Positions 37,689-47,079 of a stretch of 64,000 nucleotides of DNA are shown here, piece after piece. Numbering within the stretch: the stretch's first letter is position 1; each line of letters begins with the position of its first letter. The notes beneath the pieces were generated by a model. That model saw only the letters and a program-made list of their open reading frames with translations, was not told the DNA's origin and ran no database searches. The stretch lies in the NCBI GenBank assembly GCA_028819075.1, contig JAPPMM010000059.1, forward strand, positions 78,023 to 142,022, read 5' to 3'. Made by a program: the position numbers and the translations under genes. Origin of the DNA: Gammaproteobacteria bacterium (lineage in GTDB: Bacteria; Gemmatimonadota; Gemmatimonadetes; Longimicrobiales; Gaopeijiaceae).

Positions 37689-38594
37689 TCATGCGCCGCT
37701 CCTCTCCTTGCCCCGCTGCTTCGCGGGCAGAACGATGTTGATCTGGGCGCCCGGAAAATGCGCCAGGCCCTGCTCCAGAGCGGGGGTGTCGTCCCATTCG
37801 GGCACGTCGGCGATGCGCGCGGTCCCGCTGCGGATGGAGATGAGCCCGTCCCAACGGCGCACCTGCCTGCGGATCTGCTGGATTCCCTGGCCTCTGCCCA
37901 GGTCCTGGAAACGCGTGACGCCGTGGAGGAAGGCGGCCTCCAGCGCCCTGCCGTCCCCCCATCGCTCTCCGAAACGGCCGGCGTGCTCGGCCGCCAGCGA
38001 TTCACGGAAGCCGCGCCCCAGGTCGGACACGGCGATCACCAGCATCCAACGGTCCCGGCGCTTTGCCCAGTAGTACGCCTGCGCGGCCACCCATCCCGGG
38101 GCCTCGGCATGTTCGATGATGTTCTGGCACACCTCCGAGAGCACCACCGAGAACTGGACGACGGTCACCAGTGGATACCCCAGGGTGCGGGTGAGGATGG
38201 TCCCCGCGCGCGTCTGCACGCGGTCCACCACCGCGTGCACGTCGCTGTTGGTGGTCACCGGGGTGATTTCGAGCAGCACGTCGGAGCTTGCGGCGATTTC
38301 GCGCGGACGCCGGATCTCTATCGAGAAGAAGCGTCGAGCCTGCTCGAGGAAGCGGATGCGCGCCAGGTATCCGAGGACCTCCGCCTGCCGGGGAAGCCGC
38401 AGATGGGGCGCCTGCCCCAGCCGGCGCTTCAGCAGTGCGCCGGCGCTGAGGAGCCCAACCAGGCCCTGCGGGTCGACGAAGCGAAGGTAGCCCGCGTCGA
38501 AGAGCGCCTTGCCTTCCACGGCCTGCGCGCATTGCCGGAAGACGCTGTCCACGGTGGAGTAGTCCAGCGACGAGGGTACGCGGATCACATGCAC
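37689..38594 (-). CDS. STAS-HATPase fusion, anti-sigma-kinase-like
   Basis: The 301-residue protein joins an N-terminal STAS-like domain (about 1-85, with DAGYLRFVDPQGLVGLL) to a GHKL ATPase domain. The latter shows an N-box (SEVCQNIIEHAE), a G1 box (VSDLGRGF) and a G2 box (GRGQGIQQI). This is the ATP fold of SpoIIAB/RsbW-type serine kinases and histidine kinases; there is no dimerisation/phosphoacceptor histidine domain. GTG 38594 has GGAG eight bases upstream. Together with the next gene it forms a probable partner-switching module. Confidence 0.7.
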   Translation of the reverse strand: MHVIRVPSSLDYSTVDSVFRQCAQAVEGKALFDAGYLRFVDPQGLVGLLSAGALLKRRLGQAPHLRLPRQAEVLGYLARIRFLEQARRFFSIEIRRPREIAASSDVLLEITPVTTNSDVHAVVDRVQTRAGTILTRTLGYPLVTVVQFSVVLSEVCQNIIEHAEAPGWVAAQAYYWAKRRDRWMLVIAVSDLGRGFRESLAAEHAGRFGERWGDGRALEAAFLHGVTRFQDLGRGQGIQQIRRQVRRWDGLISIRSGTARIADVPEWDDTPALEQGLAHFPGAQINIVLPAKQRGKERSGA

Positions 38595-38643
38595 CCGGCG
38601 AACTCCGGAGTTGGCGCGGCGGGATCGGCGGGCGTGGCGCGGT

Positions 38644-39669
38644 TCATCGGCGGGCGATCCGCCCCTTCAGGTGGAGGTGCAGCCCGCGCGCACCGCGATG
38701 TTCGACGTTTCGGGCGGCCATGGAGTTGGCGGTGACGATCGCACGCTCGATGCGGTCGCCCTCCAGCAGGCGAGCGAAGAAGGTAGCGCCCCATACGTCC
38801 CCGCAGCCAGTCACGTCGCCTTCGCGCGGGCCTCCGGGGATGTCGATCTGCCGGGTGGTGGCCGGGGCCACGGTGGCCACCTGTCCGCGCATCGCATGCC
38901 AGGTCGAGGTGTCGGGCGAGAAATCCGGCGCTGCGACATACGCCGCCCCGCGCGGACCCATCGTGACCGTGACCAGCTTCAGGTCCGGCCCCACCACGTG
39001 CGCCGCCAGCCGCCATGGATCTCCGGCGTCCCGGCCCAGCAGCGCATACTCGTCCTCGTTCATCTGCACCGCGTCGAAGCAGCGCAGCCAGGAGTCCCAC
39101 AGCGGCAGCCGGCGCGGCTCGCGTTCGCCGTGGCGCCCGATGCCCAGGAAGAGGGAATGGAGGTCGGCGTAGATCGGGCCCTCGAACGCTTCGCGCAGCA
39201 TCTGTGCGGTGCCCAGCTCCATCTCGAATCCCGAGATGAAGTTGACGTAGAGGGCGTCGCAGTCGCCGGCGAGAGGCCGGAACTCTTCCCAGCTCCAGGC
39301 GGGCACCCCTCCGGACAGACGCTCGCAGCGCCGCTCGTCGTCCTGGTAGCGCAGCTCCACGCGGTTGTTGGGTTCCGGGACGATGCGGACGGCGCGATGC
39401 GGGTTCACGCGGGGGATCTCGCCCAGGAACCGGAGCGCGGGCTCGGCCAGGTCCCGGCCCACCTTGAGGATCGGCACGATGCGCCAGTGCGCCGGCAGCG
39501 ACGCGGCCAGCGCTTCGAGGGCGTAGCTCACCCCGCCCCATTCCTCCACGGGATCACCGCGTCCGTCGCGCAGATGGATGGTGTCCCACACCAGCGTGCC
39601 GACCACGCCGAGGCGGGGGCGTCGTGCCCCGGAACGGGGCGATCCCCGGCGGGAGCCCGGGTCAGTCAC
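38644..39669 (-). CDS. PfkB-family carbohydrate/nucleoside kinase
   Basis: The 341-residue ribokinase-fold protein has a substrate-side segment EEWGGVSYALEAL near the N-terminus and the C-terminal active site GDVTGCGDVWGATFFARLL, with the anion hole and catalytic Asp. The phosphorylated substrate cannot be named. GTG 39669 overlaps the ROK kinase stop by eight bases; a GTG at the VVGTLVWD strand is an alternative start. Together with the ROK kinase this suggests sugar phosphorylation. Confidence 0.82.
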   Translation of the reverse strand: MTDPGSRRGSPRSGARRPRLGVVGTLVWDTIHLRDGRGDPVEEWGGVSYALEALAASLPAHWRIVPILKVGRDLAEPALRFLGEIPRVNPHRAVRIVPEPNNRVELRYQDDERRCERLSGGVPAWSWEEFRPLAGDCDALYVNFISGFEMELGTAQMLREAFEGPIYADLHSLFLGIGRHGEREPRRLPLWDSWLRCFDAVQMNEDEYALLGRDAGDPWRLAAHVVGPDLKLVTVTMGPRGAAYVAAPDFSPDTSTWHAMRGQVATVAPATTRQIDIPGGPREGDVTGCGDVWGATFFARLLEGDRIERAIVTANSMAARNVEHRGARGLHLHLKGRIARR

Positions 39670-40657
39670 GGACCGGATCGGTCCGCAGGCGGAACACCCC
39701 CGCCGCCCCCACCACCCCGGCGGTCCCCGGGAGCGCTCCCGGCACGAACGTGCAGGCATCCAGCGCCGAGCGGAAGCGGGGGCGGCCGAGTTCCGCGGCG
39801 AGCGGGCCGAAGAACAGGTCGCCGGCCGCGGCCACCCCGCCCATCACCACCACCGCCTCCGGGCCGAGCAGGTTGACCGCGCCGGTGATCCCGGCCGCGA
39901 GCATGCATGCCGCGCGCGCCAGCACGCCAGCCGCGTAGGCGTCGCTCCCCGCCGCCGCCTCGTGCACGGTGGCGGCCGTGATGCGGTTCAGGTCGCCATC
40001 GACCAGCTCGGGCAGAGTCGACCGCGTCCGACCGGCCAGCCCCTCGACCGCGGCGCGCGCGATCGCCGGCCCGGAGGCGTAGGCCTCGAGGCACCCCCTG
40101 CCTCCGCACGTGCAGGGTCGGCCGCCGAACTCGACCGTCATGTGCCCGATCTCCCCGGCGGCTCCCGTCGCCCCGGCGAAGGGCCGGCCGTCGATGACGA
40201 TCCCGCCGCCGATTCCGGTGCCCAGGGTGATTCCCAGCACCGACCGGAAGCCGCGCCCCGCCCCCTGCCACCATTCCCCGTAGGCGGCGCAGTTGGCGTC
40301 GTTCTCCAAGACGGCGGGCAGGCCGGTCGCGGCCTGGACGCGGTCGCGCAGCGGAAGCCCGAACCACCCCAGGTTGTGCGACTCGAGCACCACGCCGCGG
40401 GCGCGGTCCAGCGATCCCGGCGCCGCGACCCCGACGCCGGCTACCGTGGCGCCCGGGCCCTCCGTGCGCGCCAGCTCATCCACGGCCGCGCGGACCATCG
40501 CGGCAACCTGGGCGATCACCGCACTTCCGCCCTGCCCGCCCGCCGTGTCCTCCATCCGGAGCGCGCGCGGACGCCCTCCCTCCGCCGGAACCATCCCCAC
40601 CGAGAGCGTGGTCCCACCGATATCGACCCCGGCGATCCACTTCGCCATCAGAGCCAT
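39662..40657 (-). CDS. ROK-family sugar kinase (glucokinase-like)
   Basis: The 331-residue ROK kinase carries the ATP-binding DIGGTTLSVG, the sugar-binding ENDANCAAYGEWW and GEIGHM segments and the ROK zinc motif CTCGGRGCLEAYAS. It probably phosphorylates glucose or a related hexose with ATP. There is no DNA-binding helix-turn-helix domain, so it is an enzyme rather than a ROK repressor. An ATG at 40657 is used; a second in-frame ATG is three codons later. The PfkB-type kinase downstream overlaps it. Confidence 0.9.
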   Translation of the reverse strand: MALMAKWIAGVDIGGTTLSVGMVPAEGGRPRALRMEDTAGGQGGSAVIAQVAAMVRAAVDELARTEGPGATVAGVGVAAPGSLDRARGVVLESHNLGWFGLPLRDRVQAATGLPAVLENDANCAAYGEWWQGAGRGFRSVLGITLGTGIGGGIVIDGRPFAGATGAAGEIGHMTVEFGGRPCTCGGRGCLEAYASGPAIARAAVEGLAGRTRSTLPELVDGDLNRITAATVHEAAAGSDAYAAGVLARAACMLAAGITGAVNLLGPEAVVVMGGVAAAGDLFFGPLAAELGRPRFRSALDACTFVPGALPGTAGVVGAAGVFRLRTDPVRD

Positions 40658-40708
40658 CCCATAGGGTCCGCCTTCCCTCCACGGCGCGCCCGACGAAGCA
40701 TCATCGAC

Positions 40709-40738
40709 ATCTACTGATATCTACTGATGTTTACTGTT
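40709..40738. repeat. Three 10-bp tandem repeats at the lepA 3' end
   Basis: Two identical copies of ATCTACTGAT and a degenerate third (GTTTACTGTT) stand head to tail. The last overlaps the lepA stop codon. I cannot assign a function; it may be slippage-derived. Confidence 0.5.
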
Positions 40739-42530
40739 CAATAGATAGCACGGCTAGAAACGCCTCCTGCGGGATCTCGACCGACCCCACCAGCTTCATC
40801 CGCTTCTTCCCCTCCTTCTGCCGTTCGAGCAGCTTGCGCTTGCGCGTGATGTCGCCGCCGTAGCACTTGGCGGTCACCGCCTTGCGCAGGGCCTTCACGT
40901 TGGTGCGCGCCACGATCTTGGACCCGATCGCCGCCTGCAGCGCCACCTGGAACTGCTGGCGCGGGATGAGCTCCTTCAGCTTGCGCACCAGGTCGCGGCC
41001 GTAGAGCTGCGCGCGGTCGTGGTGGATGATGACGCTGAAGGCATCCACCGGATCGCCGTTCACCAGCACATCCAGCTTCACCAGGTTGTCGGGCCGGTAC
41101 TCCGCGAACTCGTAGTCGAGCGCCGCGTAGCCGCGCGTGCTGCCCTTGAGGCGGTCGTAGAAGTCCAGGACGATCTCGGCCAGCGGCAGCTCGAAGTCCA
41201 TCTCCACGCGCCGGGGATCCAGGTAGCGCATCCCCTTGAACGTCCCGCGCCGATCGTGGCAGAGCTTCTGCACGTTGCCGATGTATTCGGCGGGCGACAC
41301 GATGTGCGCGCGCACCCAGGGCTCGGCGACCGACTTCAGCTTGCCGCGTCCAGGCAGGCGAGTGGGGTTCTCGATCGCCAGCTCGCTGCCGTCGGTGAGC
41401 GTGATGTGATACTCGACGTTGGGCACGGTGGTGATCAGGCTGACGCCGAACTCGCGGTCCAGCCGCTCCTGGACGATCTCCATGTGCAGCAGCCCGAGGA
41501 AGCCGCAGCGGAAGCCGAATCCGAGGGCGGCCGAGGTCTCCGGCACGTAGTGCAGGCTGCCGTCGTTGAGCCTGAGCCGGTCGAGCGCGTCGCGCAGCGA
41601 CTCGTAGTCGTCGGCGTTGCTGGGATAGAGCCCCGCGAACACCATGGGGCGGACTTCCTTGTAGCCCGGCAGCAGTTCGGTCGCCCTGCGGGAGGCCTCT
41701 ACGACGGTGTCCCCCACCCTCGTGTGCGTGACCGATTTGATGGCCGCGACCAGGTAGCCCACTTCCCCGGGGTGGAGGGCATCGCGGGGCACGCGCACCA
41801 GCCGCGTGTAGCCCACCTCGGTTACCTCGTAGGTGGCGTTCACGGTGCCGAAACCGATGTCCATCCCGGGGCGCAGCACACCGTCCACCACGCGCACGCT
41901 CGGGACCGCGCCCAGGTACTGGTCGTAGTAGGAGTCGAAGATGAGCGCGCGCAGGGGCGCCTCCGGGTCTCCCTCCGGAGGGGGCACCCGTTCGATGACC
42001 GCTTCCAGGATCTCCGCGGCGCCCGTCCCCTCCTTGGCGCTGGCGAGCAGCACCTCGGAGGGATCGACCCCCAGCAGGTCCGCGAGCTCGTCGCGGCGGC
42101 GCTCCGGCTCGGCGCCTGGAAGATCGATCTTGTTGATCACCGGGATCACCTCCAGGTCCGCGTCCAGCGCCAGGAACAGGTTCGAGATGGTCTGGGCCTG
42201 GACGCCCTGGCTGGCGTCGACGACCAGGATGGCGCCCTCGCATGCGGCCAGGGAGCGTGACACCTCGTAGGTGAAATCGACGTGTCCGGGGGTGTCGATC
42301 AGGTTGAGCTGATAGCGCTCGCCGTCGCGCGCCGTGTAGTCCATGCGCACGGCGTGCAGCTTGATGGTGATGCCCCGCTCGCGCTCCAGCTCGTTGGAAT
42401 CGAGCACCTGGGCGCGCATCTGCCGGGGATCGAGCGCGCCTGTGAGCTCCAGGAGCCGATCGGCCAGGGTCGACTTGCCGTGGTCGATGTGGGCGACGAT
42501 GCAGAAGTTGCGGATGCGGTCGAGCTGCAC
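40731..42530 (-). CDS. lepA: Elongation factor 4 (LepA)
   Basis: The 599-residue translational GTPase has a G1 motif [12 protein letters not shown], switch region [16 protein letters not shown] and NKIDLPGA, followed by EF-G-like domains and the LepA-specific C-terminal domain ([24 protein letters not shown]). It acts on ribosomes during initiation or stalled elongation. Length and domain order are standard. An ltaE-type gene begins upstream and ends 12 bases before the lepA start. Confidence 0.97.
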   Translation of the reverse strand: MQLDRIRNFCIVAHIDHGKSTLADRLLELTGALDPRQMRAQVLDSNELERERGITIKLHAVRMDYTARDGERYQLNLIDTPGHVDFTYEVSRSLAACEGAILVVDASQGVQAQTISNLFLALDADLEVIPVINKIDLPGAEPERRRDELADLLGVDPSEVLLASAKEGTGAAEILEAVIERVPPPEGDPEAPLRALIFDSYYDQYLGAVPSVRVVDGVLRPGMDIGFGTVNATYEVTEVGYTRLVRVPRDALHPGEVGYLVAAIKSVTHTRVGDTVVEASRRATELLPGYKEVRPMVFAGLYPSNADDYESLRDALDRLRLNDGSLHYVPETSAALGFGFRCGFLGLLHMEIVQERLDREFGVSLITTVPNVEYHITLTDGSELAIENPTRLPGRGKLKSVAEPWVRAHIVSPAEYIGNVQKLCHDRRGTFKGMRYLDPRRVEMDFELPLAEIVLDFYDRLKGSTRGYAALDYEFAEYRPDNLVKLDVLVNGDPVDAFSVIIHHDRAQLYGRDLVRKLKELIPRQQFQVALQAAIGSKIVARTNVKALRKAVTAKCYGGDITRKRKLLERQKEGKKRMKLVGSVEIPQEAFLAVLSIEQ

Positions 42531-42542
42531 GGCGTCTCCTCG

Positions 42543-43592
42543 CTAGCCCCGGCAGGCCGCGCGCACCACGCGCCGCATGATGTCGAGCGCACGCTCCACG
42601 TCGGGCGCGGAGATGTCCCGGTGGGTCACGGCCCGGACGCCGGTTTCGCCCTGGGGCAGGAGATGAAGCCCGCGTGCATGGCAGCGGAGCGCGAAGGCGC
42701 CCGCCGGCACTGCGTTCACCCGGAAGCGCACCAGGTTGGACTGCACGCGGTCGAGATCGACCTCCAGGCCGTCGATGCAGGCGACCCCGTGCGCCAGGGC
42801 GCGGGCGTTGGCGATGTCGGCCGGCAACCCGCCGTGGTGGTGCTCCAGCGCGTGCAGTGCGGCGGCGGCCAGGATTCCCGCCTGGCGGAAGCCGCCCCCG
42901 AACTGCTGCTTGAAGCGCCGCGCCCGCGCTACCAGCTCCTCGGAGCCGGCCAGGGCGGAGCCCACGGGAGCGCCGAGTCCCTTGCTGAAGCAGACGTTCA
43001 CGGTGTCAAAAGGCGCGCAGTAGCGGGCCTCGGAGACCCCCGTGGCGGCAGTGGCGTGCCAGAGGCGGGCGCCGTCAAGGTGGGTCGCAAGGCCGTGGCG
43101 GCGGGCGGCCGCGCACACTTCCTCGACCTGGCCGAGCGGCCACACCGTCCCCCCTCCCCCGTTGTGGGTGTTCTCCACGCACAGCAGCCGGGGTGGCGAC
43201 TCCAGGTGGATGGGATTGAAGGGGTGCTCGGGCTCGATGGCGTCGTCCACATCGGCGGCGGTGAACACGCCGGCACGCCCGGGGAGGGGCTTCAGGGTCA
43301 CGCCGCTGAGCGCGGCCGGGGCGCCCGACTCGCTGCGGACGATGTGGGCGCTCCGGTCGATCAGGACGAGGTCGCCGGGTTCGGTGTGGGCGCGCACCCC
43401 GATCTGGTTGGACATCGTGCCGGTGGGGACGAAGACCGCGGCCTCCTTGCCCAGCAGCTCCGCCGTGCGCGCCTCCAGGGCGTTCACCGTGGGGTCGTCG
43501 CCGTAGACGTCGTCGCCCACCGGGGCGGCGGCCATGGCGTCGCGCATGGCCGGGGTGGGAAGGGTCACGGTGTCGCTGCGCAGATCGATCAT
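42543..43592 (-). CDS. ltaE: Low-specificity L-threonine aldolase
   Basis: This 349-residue fold-type I PLP enzyme begins [20 protein letters not shown], the typical threonine aldolase start. The PLP lysine is in [14 protein letters not shown], and the GTMSNQIG and DGARLW segments are conserved. It cleaves threonine or allo-threonine to glycine and acetaldehyde. It sits between the homocysteine methyltransferase and lepA, 37 bases after the former. Confidence 0.95.
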   Translation of the reverse strand: MIDLRSDTVTLPTPAMRDAMAAAPVGDDVYGDDPTVNALEARTAELLGKEAAVFVPTGTMSNQIGVRAHTEPGDLVLIDRSAHIVRSESGAPAALSGVTLKPLPGRAGVFTAADVDDAIEPEHPFNPIHLESPPRLLCVENTHNGGGGTVWPLGQVEEVCAAARRHGLATHLDGARLWHATAATGVSEARYCAPFDTVNVCFSKGLGAPVGSALAGSEELVARARRFKQQFGGGFRQAGILAAAALHALEHHHGGLPADIANARALAHGVACIDGLEVDLDRVQSNLVRFRVNAVPAGAFALRCHARGLHLLPQGETGVRAVTHRDISAPDVERALDIMRRVVRAACRG

Positions 43593-43629
43593 GACCCGCG
43601 ATACCCCGGGCGGGACCGGTGGTGTCGCA

Positions 43630-44658
43630 TCACCGCTGCCGGTCGGAGGGACCGAATCCGCCACCGGGCGATCCACCGGAAGGCGCCAGCGGCACACCCG
43701 CGATCTGCCGTCGCAGCGCGCGGATCTCCGCGGGACCGACGCGGCAGCACCCGCCGACTCCTGCCGCACCGCGGGCGATCCAGTCGCCCGCATCCGGGAT
43801 CGGCTCGCCGGCCCCGCCGGCGCCGTTCGCGGGCCAGTGCCACGTGCCGGTGCGGGCGTCGTACACCTCCCCCGAGTTGGGATAGGCGATTGCGGGAAGA
43901 TCGGTCACGGTGCGGATTCGCCCGATGAGCTCGCCGACATGGGCGGGGGCGACGCAGTTGACTCCCACCGCCACCACCCGGTCCGCCCGATCGCAGAGGC
44001 GTGCGACCTCCTCCACCGGCGTGCCGTCCCAGAGCCGCGCGCCATCCGCGCAGCAGAAGCTCATCCACACGCAGGCCTCCGGCGTCTCGTCCAGAATCCC
44101 GAGCAATGCCTCGACCTCGAGACCCGAGGGGATGGTCTCGCACAGGATCAGGTCGGCGCCCGAGCGCGCGAATAGCCGGAATCGGCGCCGGTGGAACGCG
44201 TCCAGCACCCCGAACTCGACGCCGTAGCGGCCATCGTACTCGGACCCGTCCGCGAGATACGCCCCGTATGGGCCGGCGCTCGCCGCCACCAGCGGCCGCA
44301 GCCGCCCGGTGCGGTTGGCCTCAACCGCCCAGTAGCGATCGCGCGCTTCGAGAGCCAGCGCGACCGACAGCTCAAGGAAGCCGGCCGCCTCGGCATCGTC
44401 GTAGCCCTGCTCGCGGAAGCCGGCAAAGCTCGCCTGGTAGCTGGCGGTGGAGACGCAATCCGCACCTGCTGCGAGGTATTCGGCGTGAATGTCGCGGATG
44501 GCATCGGGGTTCGAGACGAGCAGTTCCGCCGACCAGAGCCGGGTGCCGAGCCGGTGTCCGCGGGCCTCGAGCGCCGTCGCCAGACCCCCGTCGGCGATCA
44601 AGGGCCTCCCGCGAGCGAGAAACGGCGCAAGAGGCCCGTTCTTCTCCGCCGGGCTCAT
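43630..44658 (-). CDS. mmuM: Homocysteine S-methyltransferase family protein
   Basis: The 342-residue protein has the homocysteine-binding zinc site: a first Cys in VGVNCVAP and a vicinal pair in VGGCCRVGP, in a TIM-barrel framework starting [15 protein letters not shown]. It methylates homocysteine to methionine, probably from S-methylmethionine or SAM, without cobalamin. Selenohomocysteine is an accepted substrate of some relatives, which is of note because the gene overlaps (ATGA) the selenoprotein gene upstream. The frame upstream of 44658 is a shadow. Confidence 0.92.
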   Translation of the reverse strand: MSPAEKNGPLAPFLARGRPLIADGGLATALEARGHRLGTRLWSAELLVSNPDAIRDIHAEYLAAGADCVSTASYQASFAGFREQGYDDAEAAGFLELSVALALEARDRYWAVEANRTGRLRPLVAASAGPYGAYLADGSEYDGRYGVEFGVLDAFHRRRFRLFARSGADLILCETIPSGLEVEALLGILDETPEACVWMSFCCADGARLWDGTPVEEVARLCDRADRVVAVGVNCVAPAHVGELIGRIRTVTDLPAIAYPNSGEVYDARTGTWHWPANGAGGAGEPIPDAGDWIARGAAGVGGCCRVGPAEIRALRRQIAGVPLAPSGGSPGGGFGPSDRQR

Positions 44659-45017
44659 CCCTCCGGACTGAGCAGCGTCGACAGCATCTCCGCGTTGTAT
44701 CCCACCATGAGCCGATCCCCGCTGCGCATGGTGGGCGCGCGCAGCTTTCCGAAGCGGCTGCAGAGCAGGCCCACGAGGTCCTCGTCGGCGGGCCGCGTGG
44801 CGTTCAGATCGACGTGCACGATCTTCTTCCCCCTGGCTACGTAGAGGTTGCTCACGCCCTCCAGCAGGCCCAGGACCTGGTCGCTCGCCACGGGGTTGCG
44901 CGTGGCGCTCTGCGTTTCCTCCGTCGCGATCTCGTTCTGCGCAAGAAACTCTTGCGTGCGCTTGCAACTGGTTCAGCCCGGGCGGTGATACCGCCATTCA
45001 ACGGACGACGTGGCCAT
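44655..45017 (-). CDS. ArsC/Spx-like selenoprotein with in-frame UGA (UTSC motif)
   Basis: From the ATG at 45017 (GGAGGG four bases upstream) the frame reads MATSSVEWRYHRPG, TGA, TSCKRTQEFLAQNEI, then a conserved-looking thioredoxin-fold region (GLLEGVSNLYVARGKKIVHV, a loop FGKLRAPTMR with the cis-Pro typical of ArsC-like proteins, and a final helix) to a TGA at 44655. Read through as Sec, the 120-residue protein has U15-T-S-C18, the redox site of the ArsC/glutaredoxin group. Treating the first TGA as stop would leave a 14-residue peptide and force a GTG start at 44891 that lacks the active site. The function is probably thiol-disulfide or selenol redox chemistry. The gene overlaps mmuM. Confidence 0.88.
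44940..44956 (-). promoter_or_regulatory. Bacterial SECIS hairpin downstream of the UGA
   Basis: Starting 16 bases after the UGA, CGCAAGA and TCTTGCG pair perfectly (seven base pairs) around a GTT loop. The loop's first base is G and lies 24 bases after the UGA. Stem position, a short loop and an early loop G agree with the bacterial SECIS model recognised by SelB. Confidence 0.78.
44973..44975 (-). other. Probable selenocysteine UGA codon
   Basis: The in-frame TGA falls exactly at the N-terminal cysteine position of the CxxC-type motif, codon 15 of the gene. Coding character (matching family sequence) continues on both sides. Confidence 0.85.
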
Positions 45018-45021
45018 GGGT

Positions 45022-45027
45022 CCCTCC
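45022..45027 (-). promoter_or_regulatory. Shine-Dalgarno GGAGGG fixing the selenoprotein start
   Basis: GGAGGG stands four bases before the ATG at 45017. It supports translation entering the frame ahead of the in-frame UGA, rather than at the downstream GTG. Confidence 0.65.
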
Positions 45028-45214
45028 GATGAGTGTGCGGCGCGAATGGAAAACGGCGGGAGAGCAGCGCCGGTATGCCCGGACCTAATGTCGAACAACC
45101 GGCCTTGCGGCGCTATCGCGGCGGTTTGATTCTTGGGACGCATCCGGGGCGCGGGCCGACGCCGGACGGACACGCGCCGATGCCGCCCTGCGACCCGAAC
45201 CCGTGGAGACCAGG

Positions 45215-45943
45215 ATGACCGTTTTCCGATGCGCGGCGCTGGGGGGCCTCGTGCTCCTGGCGGCCGACGCCGGCGCGCAGTCCCTCGAAGACGCGAGAGC
45301 CGCGTACGCGGAAGGCCGCTTTCTCGAGGCGGCGGAGATCGCCGAGGCGCTCGAAACCTCCGACGGCTACGCGCTGGCGGCGCAATCGCTCTCGATACAC
45401 GCCCACTACTTCACGACCGATAACGAGTGGGAGGAGCTTGTCGACCGCGCGATAGAGATGAGCGACGAGGCCATGGGCGCCGACTCCAGCAACGCCGAGG
45501 CACACTATCAGGCGGCCCACGCCCTCGGCCGCTACGCTCAGGGCATTGGTGCATTCACGGCGCTCCGCCAGGGTCTCGCGGGCAGAATCCGCGAACGGCT
45601 GGATGCGGCGATTCGCCTCGATCCATATCTCTGGGAGGCCAGGCTGGCGCTCGGCGGATGGCACGCCGACATCGCGGCGGAAGGGTTCATCGCGCGGCGG
45701 ATGTACGGAGGGAATCGCCCGGCCGCCGTCGTCCTGTTCGAGCAGGCGCTGCAACTGGCGCCGGAGTCGAGGGTCGTGCTCTACGAATACGCGATCCGGC
45801 TTCCCGACCTCGACGAGGAGAACGGCGAGGAGCGGGCGCGGGAAATGCTCGACACGGCGGCTCGATTGCCGATCGTCGACGCCTACGACGGAATTATTCA
45901 GGAACTGGTGCTGGAGGCCGTCGCGGACCGGGAGAGCGGGTAA
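45215..45943 (+). CDS. Exported TPR-like protein
   Basis: The 242-residue protein begins at ATG 45215 with GGAG six bases upstream, and has a short signal peptide ending ADAGAQS. The mature part is helical with tetratricopeptide-like helix pairs (ARAAYAEGRFLEAAEIAEALE, and AAVVLFEQALQLAPESRVVLYEYAIRL near the end, quoted as pattern landmarks only in part). It probably serves as a periplasmic protein-protein interaction module; no enzyme motif is seen. pfkA follows 23 bases later. Confidence 0.75.
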   Translation: MTVFRCAALGGLVLLAADAGAQSLEDARAAYAEGRFLEAAEIAEALETSDGYALAAQSLSIHAHYFTTDNEWEELVDRAIEMSDEAMGADSSNAEAHYQAAHALGRYAQGIGAFTALRQGLAGRIRERLDAAIRLDPYLWEARLALGGWHADIAAEGFIARRMYGGNRPAAVVLFEQALQLAPESRVVLYEYAIRLPDLDEENGEERAREMLDTAARLPIVDAYDGIIQELVLEAVADRESG

Positions 45944-45966
45944 CCCGGCGGCTCCGGCAGATAGCC

Positions 45967-47049
45967 ATGCGCATCGCGATCACCACCGGCGGCGGGGACG
46001 CTCCCGGGCTCAACGCGGTCATCCGTGCCGCCGTGCTCGCGGCCCGGGCGCGCGGATGGGAGGTGTTCGGGATCCGGCGGGGCTATTCGGGTCTCTTCCA
46101 GGCGGGCTATGGCGGGGTGGTGGTGCTCGACGAGGCCGCGGTCCGCGGGATCACCCACGAGGGCGGCACGATCCTGGGGACCACCAGCCGGGGCAACCCG
46201 TTCTCGTTCCAGGTCACGCAGCCGGACGGATCGGTGCGCACGGTGGATCGTTCCGGCGAAGTCATCGACCGATTCCGGGAGATGGGGATCGACTGCCTCA
46301 TCGCGATTGGCGGCGACGGCTCGCTCAGGATCGCGCGCGATCTGGCGCGCCGGGGCCTCAACGTCATCGGCGTGCCCAAGACCATCGACAATGACCTGGA
46401 TGCGACGGTGGTAACCTTCGGCTTCCATACCGCCGTCCAGACCGCGACCGACGCCATCGACAAGCTTCATTCCACCGCCGAGGCGCACGAGCGCATCATG
46501 GTCGTCGAGCTGATGGGACGGCACGCCGGCTGGATTGCGCTCTTCGCCGGCCTGGCCGCAGCCGCGGACGTGATTCTCATCCCGGAGATCCCCTACCGGC
46601 TCGACCGTGTGGTGGAAGCGATCGAGGCCCGCTGGAGCCGGGGCCACGAGTACGCGATCGTGGTCGTGGCGGAGGGTGCGCTTCCCGTGGGTGGAGAAGC
46701 CTCATACCTGGACGACCATGCCGGCCTGAAGCGCCGACTGGGAGGAGCCGCGAGGCTGCTCAGCCGCCAGTTGAGGGAACGCACCCGCCACGAGACCCGC
46801 AGCCTGGTGCTGGGACACCTGCAGCGGGGCGGCGCGCCCACCGCCTACGACCGCATCATCTCCCTGCGATTCGGATCCGCGGCCATCGAACTCGCCGAAC
46901 GTGGACAGTTCGGCTGCATGGTCGCGCTGGAGCCGCCCGACGTGAAGGCGGTGCCCCTCGCAGATGCGGTGAGGCATCTCAAGACAGTGCCTGCCCGGGG
47001 AGATGTCGTGCGCACTGCCCGGGCGGTGGGGATTTCGTTCGGCGACTGA
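45967..47049 (+). CDS. pfkA: 6-phosphofructokinase
   Basis: The 360-residue PFK family protein starts MRIAITTGGGDAPGLNAVIR. It contains IGGDGSLRIA, the catalytic-loop PKTIDNDLDATVV and MGRHAGWIA, then a C-terminal substrate domain (LGHLQRGGAPTAYDR). Glycine at the GGDG position is typical of ATP-dependent enzymes, whereas PKTIDND (Lys instead of Gly) is the form found in PPi-dependent and group III enzymes. The mix suggests a group III ATP-PFK, but the phosphoryl donor is not settled. It is convergent with the MutS-like gene. Confidence 0.92.
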   Translation: MRIAITTGGGDAPGLNAVIRAAVLAARARGWEVFGIRRGYSGLFQAGYGGVVVLDEAAVRGITHEGGTILGTTSRGNPFSFQVTQPDGSVRTVDRSGEVIDRFREMGIDCLIAIGGDGSLRIARDLARRGLNVIGVPKTIDNDLDATVVTFGFHTAVQTATDAIDKLHSTAEAHERIMVVELMGRHAGWIALFAGLAAAADVILIPEIPYRLDRVVEAIEARWSRGHEYAIVVVAEGALPVGGEASYLDDHAGLKRRLGGAARLLSRQLRERTRHETRSLVLGHLQRGGAPTAYDRIISLRFGSAAIELAERGQFGCMVALEPPDVKAVPLADAVRHLKTVPARGDVVRTARAVGISFGD

Positions 47050-47050
47050 T

Positions 47051-47074
47051 CCGGAGCCTTGGAGAGGGCTCCGG
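47051..47074. terminator. Convergent hairpin after pfkA
   Basis: CCGGAGCC and GGCTCCGG form a perfect eight-base-pair stem around an eight-base loop, directly after the pfkA stop and before the opposing gene's stop. There is no T-run on either side; a bidirectional terminator is the simplest reading. Confidence 0.5.
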
Positions 47075-47079
47075 GCGAG

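Noticed and set aside
44655..44891. A separate 78-residue gene starting at GTG 44891
   Set aside because: It would lack the redox motif and first strand of the fold; family-like coding continues upstream through the TGA to an ATG with a good ribosome-binding site.
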